From Synergistaceae bacterium (lineage in GTDB: Bacteria; Synergistota; Synergistia; Synergistales; Aminobacteriaceae), in NCBI GenBank assembly GCA_009783355.1, contig WRHH01000001.1:1-64000 (forward strand): a DNA stretch of 64,000 nucleotides, written 5' to 3'. Positions 27,090 to 36,202 of this stretch are shown here, piece by piece. A program made the translations under genes and the position numbers. Positions within the stretch are counted from its first letter, which is position 1; each line of letters opens with the position of its first letter. The notes beneath the pieces were generated by a model that did not search any database, was not told where the DNA came from, and saw only the letters and a program-made list of their open reading frames with translations.

Positions 27090-29450
27090 TTGAGCGAGAG
27101 TTTGCCGCCTCGAATCCCCGTAATTCCTGTTCGTGACGTCATCGTTTTTCCTGGTATCATAACGCCGCTTTTTGTAAAGCGCCCGCGGTCGTTAAAAGCC
27201 ATAGAATCTGCGATGCTTCAGGAAAGGACCGTTCTTGTTGTGGGTCAGCACGTTTCGGATGCTGAAGACCCGACTGCCACCCAGATTTACGATATCGGCA
27301 CTGTTTGCGGAATAATTCAAATGGTACGCATGCCTGGAGGAGCTTCAAAGGTTTTAGTGGAAGGAATTGTACGGGCAAAAGTTACAGCATACGAAACGGA
27401 AGATGATATTTTAATGGCTAATATCATTACGCGCACCTGGGATGAGTCGGATGCAAATCTGTTGCCGCTTCAACGGAGCGTACTTAATCAGTTTGAAAAA
27501 TATAATCAGCTTCAGCAGAAGATTCCGAGTGAGGTCATGGGGTCTATTCTTGGAATAGAAAACCCTCTTCAATTAGTCGAAGTAGTGGGCGCCCACATGA
27601 ATGTGAAGTTAGAGATAAAACAAAAGCTTCTCGAAATATTCAACAGCGAAGAAGCGTTGAAATATATTTTAAAGGTGCTTTTTGAAGAGATAGACATTAT
27701 TGAGGTTGAAAAAAACATTCAGGATAAAGTCCGAAATCAGCTTGAACAGAATAACAGAGAATATTATCTCAGAGAGCAGCTAAAAGCTATTCAATCAGAG
27801 CTTGGTAGCAGCAACATAGATGAAAATGTCGGCGAAATAGGGGAGTTCACAAAAAAGATTGAGTCCGCCGGTATGAGCGAAGAGGCAAAGAATAAAGCCA
27901 TGCATGAGTTAGACCGGATGAAGCGTATGCCGTCCATGTCGCCGGAAGCGGTAGTAATCCGGACATACCTTGATTGGCTCATCTCCCTTCCTTGGCAGAG
28001 CCGTAGTGAGGATATGCTTGATATCTCAAGGGCTGAGAGTATTCTCAACGATGACCATTATGGACTGGAGAAAGTTAAGGAAAGAATACTTGAATTTCTG
28101 GCGGTGAGGAGGCTTGTCTCTGAAGGCCCGTCTCCTGAATCCATGCGGGCGCAAGTATTATGTTTTATCGGCCCTCCGGGGGTTGGTAAAACATCTCTTG
28201 GTCGTTCGATTGCAAGGGCTTTAGGGAAAAACTTTGTGAATTTCTCCCTTGGCGGTATGCGAGACGAGGCTGAAATAAGAGGGCACCGCAGGACTTATAT
28301 AGGATCCCTTCCGGGGAGGATAATTCAGCAGCTTCGCAAGGCGGGCACGTGTAATCCCGTAATGCTGCTTGACGAGATAGATAAGCTTGGGAGTGATTTT
28401 AGAGGGGATCCGGCGTCAGCGTTGCTTGAGGTTTTGGACCCTCAACAGAATCACAATTTTTCGGATCATTTCCTTGATGTTCCTTTTGATTTGCACGAGA
28501 TTCTTTTTATTACCACCGCGAACTCGCATCACACAATTCCGAAGCCTCTCCTTGACCGTATGGAAGTGATACGCCTCTCAGGGTATGTGCAGCAGGAAAA
28601 AATTCAGATAGCGCGCAAGCATTTGATGCCCCGAGTTATGAAAGAAAACGGAGTCCAAAAAGGGAAGCTCAAGTTAAGCGATCAGGCTTTATCGCATGTC
28701 ATAACGGAGTACACGCGTGAAGCGGGCGTGCGCGAGCTTGAACGTCAGATTTCAAATATAGCGCGAAAGGTCGCGCGCAAAATTGTCGATTCCGGAAAAA
28801 GCAGAGAGAAAACTGATCATATTTATCATGTGACTGTCAAGAATCTGAGGGACTATTTGGGAGCGCCGAAACTTTTCGACACCAAAATTGCTTCAGAACC
28901 GTCAAAGGGACTCGCTACGGGGCTGGCCTGGACTGAGTCGGGCGGAGAAGTTTTAATGATAGAGGTCGCTGTCATGAAAGGCAAAGGCAACATCGTTCTC
29001 ACCGGAAACCTTGGTGATGTCATGAAGGAATCCGCAGCCATAGCGATAAGTCATCTTCGCTCAAAAGCCAAGGAGCTGGGCATTCCGCGCGTGGACTGGG
29101 AAAAGAAGGATATTCACGTCCATGTTCCCGACGGCGCCGTCCCCAAAGATGGCCCTTCCGCGGGCGTCACAATTGCCACCGCGGTTCTTTCAGCGTTGGG
29201 CGGGCGGCTTATACGCAACGATATAGCGATGACCGGAGAGATTTCGTTGCAGGGGCGCGTGCTGCCCGTTGGCGGAATAAAGGAAAAGGTGCTTGCCGCA
29301 AAACGTTATAATATAAGTGAAGTGATTTTACCGAAGCCAAATCAGGTAGACATATCCGAGATACCCGAGAATATTATAGCCGGTATGACGTTCCACTATG
29401 CCGTCAACGTCGAAGACGTGTTTGATAAAGCAATGCACAATGCACAATGA
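27090..29450 (+). CDS. lon: ATP-dependent protease Lon
   Basis: A 786-residue protease: N-terminal LON substrate domain ([20 protein letters not shown]), coiled coil ([17 protein letters not shown]), AAA+ domain with [11 protein letters not shown] and LLDEIDKLG, and S16 protease domain with catalytic Ser690 in [12 protein letters not shown] and a Lys in [12 protein letters not shown]. The start is TTG at 27090, directly after the clpX TAG, with AAGGAGG 9 bases upstream. The final residues MHNAQ and the TGA lie in a 7-bp repeat tract (AATGCAC twice, then AATGATC), so the extreme C-terminus is repeat-derived. Confidence 0.98.
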   Translation: MSESLPPRIPVIPVRDVIVFPGIITPLFVKRPRSLKAIESAMLQERTVLVVGQHVSDAEDPTATQIYDIGTVCGIIQMVRMPGGASKVLVEGIVRAKVTAYETEDDILMANIITRTWDESDANLLPLQRSVLNQFEKYNQLQQKIPSEVMGSILGIENPLQLVEVVGAHMNVKLEIKQKLLEIFNSEEALKYILKVLFEEIDIIEVEKNIQDKVRNQLEQNNREYYLREQLKAIQSELGSSNIDENVGEIGEFTKKIESAGMSEEAKNKAMHELDRMKRMPSMSPEAVVIRTYLDWLISLPWQSRSEDMLDISRAESILNDDHYGLEKVKERILEFLAVRRLVSEGPSPESMRAQVLCFIGPPGVGKTSLGRSIARALGKNFVNFSLGGMRDEAEIRGHRRTYIGSLPGRIIQQLRKAGTCNPVMLLDEIDKLGSDFRGDPASALLEVLDPQQNHNFSDHFLDVPFDLHEILFITTANSHHTIPKPLLDRMEVIRLSGYVQQEKIQIARKHLMPRVMKENGVQKGKLKLSDQALSHVITEYTREAGVRELERQISNIARKVARKIVDSGKSREKTDHIYHVTVKNLRDYLGAPKLFDTKIASEPSKGLATGLAWTESGGEVLMIEVAVMKGKGNIVLTGNLGDVMKESAAIAISHLRSKAKELGIPRVDWEKKDIHVHVPDGAVPKDGPSAGVTIATAVLSALGGRLIRNDIAMTGEISLQGRVLPVGGIKEKVLAAKRYNISEVILPKPNQVDISEIPENIIAGMTFHYAVNVEDVFDKAMHNAQ

Positions 29451-29459
29451 TCAATAGAG
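29432..29459 (+). repeat. Heptamer tract at the lon 3' end
   Basis: Four units: AATGCAC, AATGCAC, AATGATC, AATAGAG. The lon stop TGA (29448-29450) is inside the third unit. The following gap (29460-29540) includes an 18-codon ORF (ATG at 29471) that I do not consider a gene. Confidence 0.7.
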
Positions 29460-29540
29460 GCGAATACCTATGTCAATGACGCTAAGGCCGATTGTTTTAA
29501 AGAATAAACATCCAAATTGGTTATAAAAGGAATCTTAAAA

Positions 29541-30197
29541 TTGCAGATAAACGCCGTTGAAAATGGAAATATTCATTCCCATTGGGATGTAAAACTGTTA
29601 TCCACCGCTTTCCTTGAGAATCAGTTCCCCGCAGATGATGAGGATATACGTGAAATCGCCCTTGCGGGGCGTTCAAACGTCGGAAAATCAACTCTCGTGA
29701 ACGCGCTTCTGGGCGCTAAACTTGCACATGTCGCGGCGTCCCCCGGAAAGACGCGCAGCATAAATTTTTACTCCGTCGAGTCGAAAAGAAAACAGGAAGA
29801 GTCGGGTACAATAATAAAGAAATTCCGTATCGTGGATCTTCCGGGGTACGGATATGCCGCGCGCGCCAAAGGGGAGAAGAAGGACTGGTCAAAGCTCACG
29901 TCTTCATACATAGAGAACCGCCGCAATCTTTCACTTATTTTGCACCTTGTCGATATGCGGCACGGCCTTTTCGACAGCGACGCGCAACTTCAGGAATGGC
30001 TGAAAAGCATAAATGTAAATTTTATGGTCGTATTCACGAAAGCCGACAAAATTTCGCGCGGCAGCCGCAAAGGGCTAATGCAGAAATATATACGCGAAGG
30101 GCTGTATTCCGTTGAGATGCCCGTCATAACTTCAGGCGAGACAAGGGACGGGATTGTTGAACTAAGGAACGTGATAGAAAAAGCAATTCGGAATTGA
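29541..30197 (+). CDS. engB: Ribosome biogenesis GTPase EngB/YsxC
   Basis: A 218-residue GTPase needed for large-subunit assembly. G motifs: G1 GRSNVGKST, G2 GKTRSINF, G3 DLPGYGYA, G4 TKADK. The TTG at 29541 is preferred (AAAGGA 10 bases upstream) to an earlier TTG at 29517 lacking a site. It closes the tig-clpPX-lon block, a common arrangement. The C-terminal codons (KAIRN, TGA) coincide with two heptamers AATTCGG AATTGAA, the same tail as the DUF6273 gene at the right end. A decayed fragment of this gene occurs at 40631-40878. Confidence 0.96.
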   Translation: MQINAVENGNIHSHWDVKLLSTAFLENQFPADDEDIREIALAGRSNVGKSTLVNALLGAKLAHVAASPGKTRSINFYSVESKRKQEESGTIIKKFRIVDLPGYGYAARAKGEKKDWSKLTSSYIENRRNLSLILHLVDMRHGLFDSDAQLQEWLKSINVNFMVVFTKADKISRGSRKGLMQKYIREGLYSVEMPVITSGETRDGIVELRNVIEKAIRN

Positions 30198-30314
30198 AGC
30201 TGGAAATGTTTGGCCTCGAATTTTTTCTACTGTTTGTTATTGCATTTTCAAGTTACGATCATACTTTAAATTTCTGTGAAGTTTAAGATAAAATATTGGA
30301 GGAGGAAATTTATA

Positions 30315-31856
30315 ATGTCGACAGTTGGCGTCAAGGGGTATGCTTATTGTTTGAATCATGCGCCTGAAATGGGAATGCGGTATGGAACCACGCCGCATGT
30401 TGAACATAAAACGAGGGGTAATACGGAGTTTTTGCAGCAGCTTCCAAATCATTTACAGACTTACGAGCAGGCGAGAGATTATGCCCCTAATCAGGCGTTC
30501 ATAGGCGGCATTTCTTACGAGGAATTTGAGAATTGCCAACAGCCATGGTACGTGAATCGGCTTCCAAATTCACCCCGCTACGGGAAATTTGGGGAAATAA
30601 TGCCCGAAGATGAATTTCTTGCCCTCATGGATATCTGCGACGTATTTGACCTAATTTGGTTGGAAAAGGGCTTTTCCGCCGCCGCGAAAGGTAAACTCTC
30701 AGAAGACCACGTTATAACGCCCGAAATTATTGCAAGGATGAAGCCCGGGAAGGAACTATCGGAAATAGAAGACGAGATCAAGAACAAAAAGGCTCTTCCT
30801 TTTTATTATGACGGAAAATTAGTCGGCTGCACCAGAAGCGGGCATGAGGTCGATGAGAACCTTTTCCCGATAGTCCTGATGGAAAACCTCGCTGCGAAAG
30901 CGGGCGGAGTGCTTGCAGTGCTACATTTGCTTGCAAACAGCGGGATGAGAGCGGACGAGGTGGATTTCATCATTGAGTGTTCCGAAGAGGGAGCGGGGGA
31001 CGAGAACCAACGCGCGGGCGGAAATTTCGCGAAAGCTATTGCTGAAAGCGCCGGTTGTGCAAATGCCTCCGGCTGCGACATCCGTGGATTTTGCGCGGGG
31101 CCTGCGAATGCGGTTATCGCGGGCGCGTGCCAGGTTGCGGCGGGAGCGCGCAAGAACGTGGTCGTCGTTGCGGGCGGCGCTGTGCCGAAGCTTTTCATGA
31201 ACGGCCGCGATCACGTGAAAAAGAACCTTCCGGCGCTTGAAGATTGCCTTGGTAACTTTGCAGTGTTGCTTGTGCCAGACGGCGGGACTGAACAGAATCC
31301 AGTGATACGCCTCGATAAACTCGGCAAACATTCAGTCGCCGCCGGTTCATCGCCTCAAGCTGTAACGACAGCCCTCATATACGAACCGCTTCAGTCGATG
31401 GGGCTTGGGTTTCTGGATATAGATAAATACGCTGCGGAACTGCAGATAAACGAAATTACGCTGCCAGCCGGAGCGGGAGACGTTCCGCTTGCAAACATCA
31501 AGATGACCGCAGCGCTTGCGGTGATGAAGAAAACGTTTGAAAAGGCGGACATGGAAAAATTCATAAAAGAGCGCGGGATAATAGGGTTTGCCCATACGCA
31601 GGGACACATACCGTCAGGCGTTCCTTTCATGGGAATAGCCTGCGAGGCGATAAAAGCGGGCAAAATGAAGCGCGCTATGATAATAGGAAAGGGCAGCCTG
31701 TTCCTTGCAAGGCTAACGAACCTTGCAGACGGCGCCTCCTTCGTGATAGAAGCGCGCGGCGCCTCAAGCAAGAGCGGAGTAGGCGCAGTCACAAAGGAAG
31801 ACGTGAAATCGTTAATACTGGAAGCATTGTCAGAAATCGCTGGGAAATTATCCTGA
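30315..31856 (+). CDS. grdC: Glycine reductase complex component C, beta subunit
   Basis: A 513-residue protein from the ATG at 30315, which has GGAGGAGG 7 bases upstream. It resembles GrdC of glycine/sarcosine/betaine reductase, a thiolase/FabH-like protein: start STVGVKGYAYCLNHAPEMGMRYG, middle block FIIECSEEGAGDENQRAGGN, then ANASGCDIRGFCAGPANAVIAG with candidate active Cys residues, and later GFAHTQGHIPSGVPF. With GrdD it accepts the carboxymethyl group from selenoprotein GrdA and releases acetyl phosphate. grdD follows, but a small insertion lies between. No grdA, grdB, grdE or trxB is in the window. Confidence 0.93.
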   Translation: MSTVGVKGYAYCLNHAPEMGMRYGTTPHVEHKTRGNTEFLQQLPNHLQTYEQARDYAPNQAFIGGISYEEFENCQQPWYVNRLPNSPRYGKFGEIMPEDEFLALMDICDVFDLIWLEKGFSAAAKGKLSEDHVITPEIIARMKPGKELSEIEDEIKNKKALPFYYDGKLVGCTRSGHEVDENLFPIVLMENLAAKAGGVLAVLHLLANSGMRADEVDFIIECSEEGAGDENQRAGGNFAKAIAESAGCANASGCDIRGFCAGPANAVIAGACQVAAGARKNVVVVAGGAVPKLFMNGRDHVKKNLPALEDCLGNFAVLLVPDGGTEQNPVIRLDKLGKHSVAAGSSPQAVTTALIYEPLQSMGLGFLDIDKYAAELQINEITLPAGAGDVPLANIKMTAALAVMKKTFEKADMEKFIKERGIIGFAHTQGHIPSGVPFMGIACEAIKAGKMKRAMIIGKGSLFLARLTNLADGASFVIEARGASSKSGVGAVTKEDVKSLILEALSEIAGKLS

Positions 31857-31873
31857 TTGCAAAGAGAGGAATC

Positions 31874-31965
31874 TTCATCATGAGTGAAGTTAAAAAATTA
31901 GTAGGCGAAGCTCTTTCCGAAATAATAAGCTCGGCGAAAAGCGGCGGGCCAAAGGTAAAAATCGG
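31874..31965 (+). repeat. Left copy of the grdD 5'-end duplication
   Basis: 92 bases, from TTCATC before the ATG to AAAATCGG, match 32990-33081 with four mismatches. Weaker similarity continues ~15 bases upstream through the ribosome site (GAGAGGAATC against GGAGGACCTT). The repeats flank the AbiEii-type cassette in direct orientation. Confidence 0.93.
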
Positions 31966-31987
31966 GTATTTACAAAATATCCAATAG
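31880..31987 (+). pseudogene. Truncated grdD start
   Basis: The original position of grdD directly after grdC (23 bases). It encodes MSEVKKLVGEALSEIISSAK, SGGPKVKIG and then runs into inserted sequence, YLQNIQ and stop. The first 29 residues match GrdD at 32996 nearly perfectly. A 35-residue peptide could still be translated because the ribosome site is kept. Confidence 0.9.
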
Positions 31988-32002
31988 AAAGAGTGAAATA
32001 AG

Positions 32003-32299
32003 ATGATAAAAAGGAGCTTAGCAGATAGTATAGCTGTCACTCTAAATGTTCCTGCAAATGTATTGATTGATGGAGAAACAATAATAAACATTTTTCAATC
32101 AGGTGAACTTCCTGAAAAATGGCATGAGCATATTGGCAGTATATTTTTAGAGTTTAAAATAAAAAAGCTTCATGTTTTTATGGAGACGTACAATATTCCT
32201 ATTCAAAATGTAAGGAATATTTATGCGGTTACCCCGAAGTTTTATCATTCCGAGAGAATGGATGTTTTTTTAAATGGAAATATGGGAAGAATTGCTTGA
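32003..32299 (+). CDS. Small protein, putative antitoxin partner
   Basis: A 98-residue protein (MIKRSLADSIAVTLNVPANV...). No family is recognised. Its end overlaps the start of the AbiEii-like gene by 26 bases, the layout of type IV toxin-antitoxin operons, where the antitoxin gene usually comes first. It is shorter than AbiEi antitoxins and lacks an obvious N-terminal helix-turn-helix, so the antitoxin role is inference from position. It might also be a truncated relic. The ribosome site is weak (GAAAGAG). Confidence 0.55.
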   Translation: MIKRSLADSIAVTLNVPANVLIDGETIINIFQSGELPEKWHEHIGSIFLEFKIKKLHVFMETYNIPIQNVRNIYAVTPKFYHSERMDVFLNGNMGRIA

Positions 32300-32930
32300 A
32301 ATAGCTGTAAAAATTATCAAGTCGTCGGGGATGCCGCAAAACACAAATGATAGGGTTTTCTGGAGTTTTGGCGGCGGAACTGCAATGATGATTGATTTTG
32401 AACATCGCTTAAGCAAGGATATAGACATTTTTTTAATTGACAGGCAATTACTTGGATACTTTTCACCTCGACTAAACCAAGTAGTAGAATCCGAAGTTGT
32501 TTATTATGAAGAAGAGACAGAATATATTAAGCTGCAAATGCAAAAAGGCGAAATTGATTTTATTTCAGCTCAAAAACTTACAGATGCGCCATATAAAATT
32601 CTACATAAGTTTGGCGCAAGTATTCCGTATGAAACTCCCATTGAGATTGTTGCAAAGAAAATTTTTTATAGGCATAATGATTTTACTTTGAGAGATTTTT
32701 TTGATTTAGCTATTGTGATTGATCATCTTGACGATGATAAAGAAAAAAAGATTCTTCAAGATATTGTGGAGCCATATATTGATGTATTATCGAAAAGGCT
32801 TGAGAGAACAGAGCGGTCTTTTTGGGATACTTCGATGATAACTCCACTCCCAAAAGGAGAAAGAATTCTAAAAGAAGGCAAAGAGATTCTCACAAATTAT
32901 TTTGATTATATTTTTCGACATAAGAAATGA
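32274..32930 (+). CDS. AbiEii/AbiGii-family nucleotidyltransferase toxin
   Basis: A 218-residue protein with the nucleotidyltransferase signature FGGGTAMMIDFEHRLSKDID: the GG[GT] turn, a conserved Arg, Ser and two Asp (DID) that would bind metal. Further on are EIDFISAQ, with a third acidic position, and PIEIVAKKIFYR...LRDFFDLAIVI, seen in AbiEii toxins. This family acts as the toxin of AbiE-type (type IV) toxin-antitoxin and phage-abortive systems; some members modify tRNA ends. The cassette sits inside the grdC-grdD operon and would be cotranscribed with it. Confidence 0.82.
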   Translation: MEIWEELLEIAVKIIKSSGMPQNTNDRVFWSFGGGTAMMIDFEHRLSKDIDIFLIDRQLLGYFSPRLNQVVESEVVYYEEETEYIKLQMQKGEIDFISAQKLTDAPYKILHKFGASIPYETPIEIVAKKIFYRHNDFTLRDFFDLAIVIDHLDDDKEKKILQDIVEPYIDVLSKRLERTERSFWDTSMITPLPKGERILKEGKEILTNYFDYIFRHKK

Positions 32931-32989
32931 TGAAATATTGAAGAATACAAATAGTTCTTCATATTTTAAATCTCGAAGAAGGAGGACCT

Positions 32990-33081
32990 TTCATCATGAG
33001 TGAAGTTAGAAAATTAGTAGGCGAAGCTCTTTCCGAGATATTAAGCTCGGCGAAAAGCGGCGGACCAAAGGTAAAAATCGG
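32990..33081 (+). repeat. Right copy of the grdD 5'-end duplication
   Basis: The matching copy of 31874-31965. It includes the ATG of the intact grdD and its first 28-29 codons. Four substitutions separate the copies; two of them change an amino acid (Lys/Arg at residue 6, Ile/Leu at residue 16). Confidence 0.93.
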
Positions 33082-34147
33082 ACTCATGGCTTCGGGCTCG
33101 GAGCTTGGAGCGGAGGAGCTCGCGAGGGGCGCGCGTATTGCCGCCGCGCAGCATGGAAATGTCATCCCCGTCATGATCGGCCCAAAAATCCCGGGATACG
33201 ATGAGCTCGAATGGATAGAGACGCCAGAATGCGACGCGGATATCGCAGAAACGTTGGAAGCGGCGCTAAAGGACGGACGCATTGCGGGCGCGGTGGCGCT
33301 ACATTTCCCGTTCCCTCTCGGCGTGACCACAATAGGGCGCGTGCTCACGCCCGGACGCGGCAAGGACATGATAATAGCGTCGACGACTGGCACATCAGCC
33401 ACCCAGCGCGGCGAAGCGATGCTAAGGAACGCGGTTTACGGCATTGCGGCCGCAAAAGCGATGGGAAACAGCTCGCCAACAGTAGGGATTTTGAATGTCG
33501 ATACAGCTCAGCCGGTTTTCAGAGCGCTTCAGAGGATGAAAGAGCGCGGATACAATATCAACTTCGGGGCGTCCGTGCGCAAGGACGGCGGGGCAGTGCT
33601 TCGCGGCAACGATATATTAGTGGGCGCCGTCGATGTATGCGTTACTGACACCCTCACCGGAAATGTCTTAATGAAAATGTTTTCGTCATTCACTTCCGGC
33701 GGTTCCTACGAGACGGCGGGATGGGGTTACGGCCCGTCGTGCGGCGAGGGTTGGGAGCATATAGTGTCGATAATATCGCGCGCCTCGGGCGCTCCCGTGA
33801 TTGCGAACGCGCTTGCCTATACGGCTAAAGTTGCGTCCGGTTCGCTCTGCCTGAAAGTCGCGGCTGAGATATCGGCGGCAAAGAAAGCGGGGCTGGAGGA
33901 GGAAATTGCAGCTCTCACTCCTAAAGCGGCGGCAGCGGAAGAGGAGGTAAAGGCGCCTCCTGCGGAGCCCACGGACGAAGAGCTGCATGGTATCGACGTG
34001 TTAGAGATAGAGAATGCCGTGAAATGCCTTTGGAAAGAAGGCATATATGTCGAATCCGCAATGGGCTGCACCGGCCCGGTAGTAAAACTTTCAAAAAAGA
34101 ACGAGGAGAAAGCGCGCGAGCTGTTAAAGCGTAACGGGTATTTATAG
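32996..34147 (+). CDS. grdD: Glycine reductase complex component C, alpha subunit
   Basis: A 383-residue GrdD-like protein of the phosphate-acyltransferase (PlsX-like) fold. Visible blocks: KVKIGLMASGSELGAEEL, VALHFPFPLGVTTIGRVLTPG, ASTTGTSATQRGEAML, GILNVDTAQPVF and, near the end, ESAMGCTGPVV with Cys358, at about the position of the Cys that carries the acetyl thioester in the clostridial enzyme. A Glu/Ala/Pro-rich linker (EEEVKAPPAEPTDEE) separates the two parts. GrdC/GrdD together release acetyl phosphate for acetate kinase. The ribosome site AAGGAGGA precedes the start. DUF4910-like gene follows 5 bases later. Confidence 0.93.
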   Translation: MSEVRKLVGEALSEILSSAKSGGPKVKIGLMASGSELGAEELARGARIAAAQHGNVIPVMIGPKIPGYDELEWIETPECDADIAETLEAALKDGRIAGAVALHFPFPLGVTTIGRVLTPGRGKDMIIASTTGTSATQRGEAMLRNAVYGIAAAKAMGNSSPTVGILNVDTAQPVFRALQRMKERGYNINFGASVRKDGGAVLRGNDILVGAVDVCVTDTLTGNVLMKMFSSFTSGGSYETAGWGYGPSCGEGWEHIVSIISRASGAPVIANALAYTAKVASGSLCLKVAAEISAAKKAGLEEEIAALTPKAAAAEEEVKAPPAEPTDEELHGIDVLEIENAVKCLWKEGIYVESAMGCTGPVVKLSKKNEEKARELLKRNGYL

Positions 34148-34152
34148 CGCTT

Positions 34153-35409
34153 ATGTACGAGCTTGCAAAAAGGCTTTTTAAGATTCCACGCTCAATAACC
34201 GGCGACGGTGTGAGGGAGACATTAAGTATTCTGAAAGAAATATGTCCCCTTATGCAAATATGTGAAATTCCAACAGGGACGAAAGCCTTTGACTGGGAAA
34301 TTCCTAAGGAATGGAACATACGCGAAGCGTGGATAAAAGCCCCTGACGGAAGAAAAATAGTAGACTTCAAAGAAAACAATCTTCATGTTGTCGGCTATTC
34401 CACGCCGATTTGCGGCAAAATTGGGCTTGACTCGTTGTTGCCTCATATCTACACTTTGCCCGATAAGCCCGCACTTATTCCCTACGTGACTTCATACTAC
34501 AAAGAGCGATGGGGCTTCTGCATGAGCGAGCTCCAAAAAAAATCGCTCGCGGACGGCGAATACGAAATTCTAATAGACAGCGAACTCATAGACGGCAGCC
34601 TCACATATGGCGAGATAATCATTCCGGGTGAGGTTGAGAGGGAAATATTCCTCTCGACCTATATTTGTCACCCGCAAATGGCAAACAACGAACTCTCAGG
34701 CCCGTGCGTTGCTATCCATCACGCAAAATGGCTCGCCGCGCGTCAGAATAGGTTTTCCCACAGAATAGTATTTGTCCCCGAGACTATAGGCAGCATAGCT
34801 TATCTGTCGCGCAACATCGAAGCAATGAAAGCGAGGATGGAAGCGGGGTTCGTTATAACCTGCGTCGGCGACGCGAAGGCATATTCATATCTTGAAAGCC
34901 CGTATGCGAACACCTTAGCCGACAGAGCGGCAAGAAATATCCTGAAACATCATGCCCCGAACTATAAAACGTACTCATTTCTGGAAAGAGGCTCGGACGA
35001 AAGGCAATACTGTTCAGCAGGCGTCAGGCTCCCGGTCTGTTCCGTAATGAGGAGCAAATATGGCGAATACCCCGAATATCATACTTCGGCGGATGACCTC
35101 GACTTTATCTCCGCTGAAGGTCTTGAGGGGTCGTTTGAAATATACAGAAAAATACTGCTTGCTCTGGAACAAAATAGAAAATATAAAGTAAAATGCGCGT
35201 GCGAGCCCCAACTGGGGAAAAGGGGCCTTTACCCGACGCTAAGCACGACAGAAACAAAGACCATGGTGGCCGACATGATGAACTTCATAGCCTACGCGGA
35301 CGGAGAGAATGATTTGATAGCAATAAGCGATATTACGGGCGCGAGCGTGGAAAAACTGGCGGGAATAGCGGAGAAGTTGGTGAAAGCCGAAATATTGATA
35401 GCGGACTAA
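34153..35409 (+). CDS. DUF4910-type M28-like aminopeptidase family protein
   Basis: A 418-residue protein of the kind annotated as DUF4910/DUF2172 with a C-terminal winged helix. The start MYELAKRLFKIPRSITGDGVRETL is typical, followed by a conserved EIPTGTKAFDWEIPKEWNI and an M28-like zinc peptidase core (STYICHPQMANNELSGP, with His and Asn/Glu; FVPETIGSIAYLS; ERGSDERQYCSAGV; YHTSADDLDFIS). The last ~70 residues contain a helix-turn-helix-like segment. Relatives are common in polysaccharide and flagellin-modification clusters, where the substrate is unknown. It is cotranscribed with grdCD but belongs in content to the surface cluster downstream. Confidence 0.85.
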   Translation: MYELAKRLFKIPRSITGDGVRETLSILKEICPLMQICEIPTGTKAFDWEIPKEWNIREAWIKAPDGRKIVDFKENNLHVVGYSTPICGKIGLDSLLPHIYTLPDKPALIPYVTSYYKERWGFCMSELQKKSLADGEYEILIDSELIDGSLTYGEIIIPGEVEREIFLSTYICHPQMANNELSGPCVAIHHAKWLAARQNRFSHRIVFVPETIGSIAYLSRNIEAMKARMEAGFVITCVGDAKAYSYLESPYANTLADRAARNILKHHAPNYKTYSFLERGSDERQYCSAGVRLPVCSVMRSKYGEYPEYHTSADDLDFISAEGLEGSFEIYRKILLALEQNRKYKVKCACEPQLGKRGLYPTLSTTETKTMVADMMNFIAYADGENDLIAISDITGASVEKLAGIAEKLVKAEILIAD

Positions 35410-35416
35410 CTGAACG

Positions 35417-36196
35417 TCAATCCTCTTGTCCGTCGTATGTGGCGATATTTCGGCTTTTGTTGTTTATAATGTCAAGGTCTACTAAATCATAAGCTTTACG
35501 CATGTCCAGCAAACTAAACGGTATGTTGTTGACTGTAAACTCTTGAACCGCATTGTTTGCCAGAAACACTTCGTGCATAGGGTTAATCGTAACGGTAACC
35601 TCAGTATCAAGCGGTCGCACATACATAGAATAAGTCCGTAGTTCACATACGCCATTTTCATCTACGTAATTTGCCGAAAAGTCTTTGAGAAACCTATATG
35701 AAACACCGGCCTTTTCTTCGCAATAATGTACAAATGTAGCAGAATTTTTGTAATCAACGTCAATAAACAAATTCTTGTATCCATGCTTATAGAAAAACGC
35801 AAAAGGGGAATCATCTCCAAAAGAGCTTTTGTTATTAAGCGAGCAAAGCGCCTCAGTGTCGTTTCCCCATACGGCAAAAGAATATATGGGGTGTTTAGTG
35901 CGCTTAAAGTCTTTGCGTTTTAGCGCGGTGTTTGTAAGTGAACCAGCTTTAGACGCGGTTTTACAGTAATCGAAAGCATCTCCTCTACAGAATCCCCAAT
36001 TGAACGTCGGGAACACCAATGTTCCATTGTCGCCTATGACTTTAATTATACTGTCAATGAATTGATTTGCATTGAATACTTCACCGTGTGAATAACATAA
36101 AAAAGACAACCTAACGGCGTCTGAAGAGACAAATATCCTGTCATTTTTTACAATACCAATGTTATCTGCAATATTAAGATAGCTTGTGTAGGACAT
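35417..36196 (-). CDS. AAC(3)-family N-acetyltransferase-like protein
   Basis: A 259-residue protein of the aminoglycoside 3-N-acetyltransferase/YokD fold. It has the block GDNGTLVFPTFNW, then FKRTKHPIYSFAVWG and FGDDSPFAFFYKHGYKNLFIDV. In sugar-modification clusters such proteins probably acylate amino groups of surface sugars using an acyl-CoA or acyl-ACP donor; drug resistance is not implied. It is the last gene of a six-gene minus-strand operon (FkbH, ACP, VOC, TylF-like, methyltransferase, this gene) and ends 7 bases from the convergent DUF4910-like gene. AT-rich compared with grdCD. Confidence 0.8.
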   Translation of the reverse strand: MSYTSYLNIADNIGIVKNDRIFVSSDAVRLSFLCYSHGEVFNANQFIDSIIKVIGDNGTLVFPTFNWGFCRGDAFDYCKTASKAGSLTNTALKRKDFKRTKHPIYSFAVWGNDTEALCSLNNKSSFGDDSPFAFFYKHGYKNLFIDVDYKNSATFVHYCEEKAGVSYRFLKDFSANYVDENGVCELRTYSMYVRPLDTEVTVTINPMHEVFLANNAVQEFTVNNIPFSLLDMRKAYDLVDLDIINNKSRNIATYDGQED

Positions 36197-36202
36197 TTTA
36201 CC

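Larger units (their letters stand above)
31966..32989 (+). mobile_element. AbiEii-type cassette inserted at the grdD 5' end
   Basis: About 1.0 kb of AT-rich DNA between two copies of the grdD start, carrying a 98-residue ORF and an AbiEii-like nucleotidyltransferase. No transposase or terminal inverted repeat is visible. The neighbouring grdC and grdD are clearly more GC-rich. The downstream repeat supplies a new ribosome site (AAGGAGG) and start, so grdD remains complete. Confidence 0.75.

Noticed and set aside
29471-29527. 18-codon ORF between lon and engB
   Set aside because: Only a weak ribosome site and no recognisable product; more likely leader sequence of engB.
30198-30314. Glycine riboswitch before grdC
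   Set aside because: The ~117-base leader is AT-rich and lacks the conserved glycine-aptamer core and tandem stems that I would expect.
31966-32989. Insertion sequence explanation for the grdD split
   Set aside because: No transposase, no terminal inverted repeats, and the direct repeats (92 bases) are far longer than any IS target duplication.
35417-36196. Aminoglycoside resistance gene
   Set aside because: The fold is AAC(3)-like, but the operon context of ACP and sugar-type methyltransferases points to surface biosynthesis, not drug modification.
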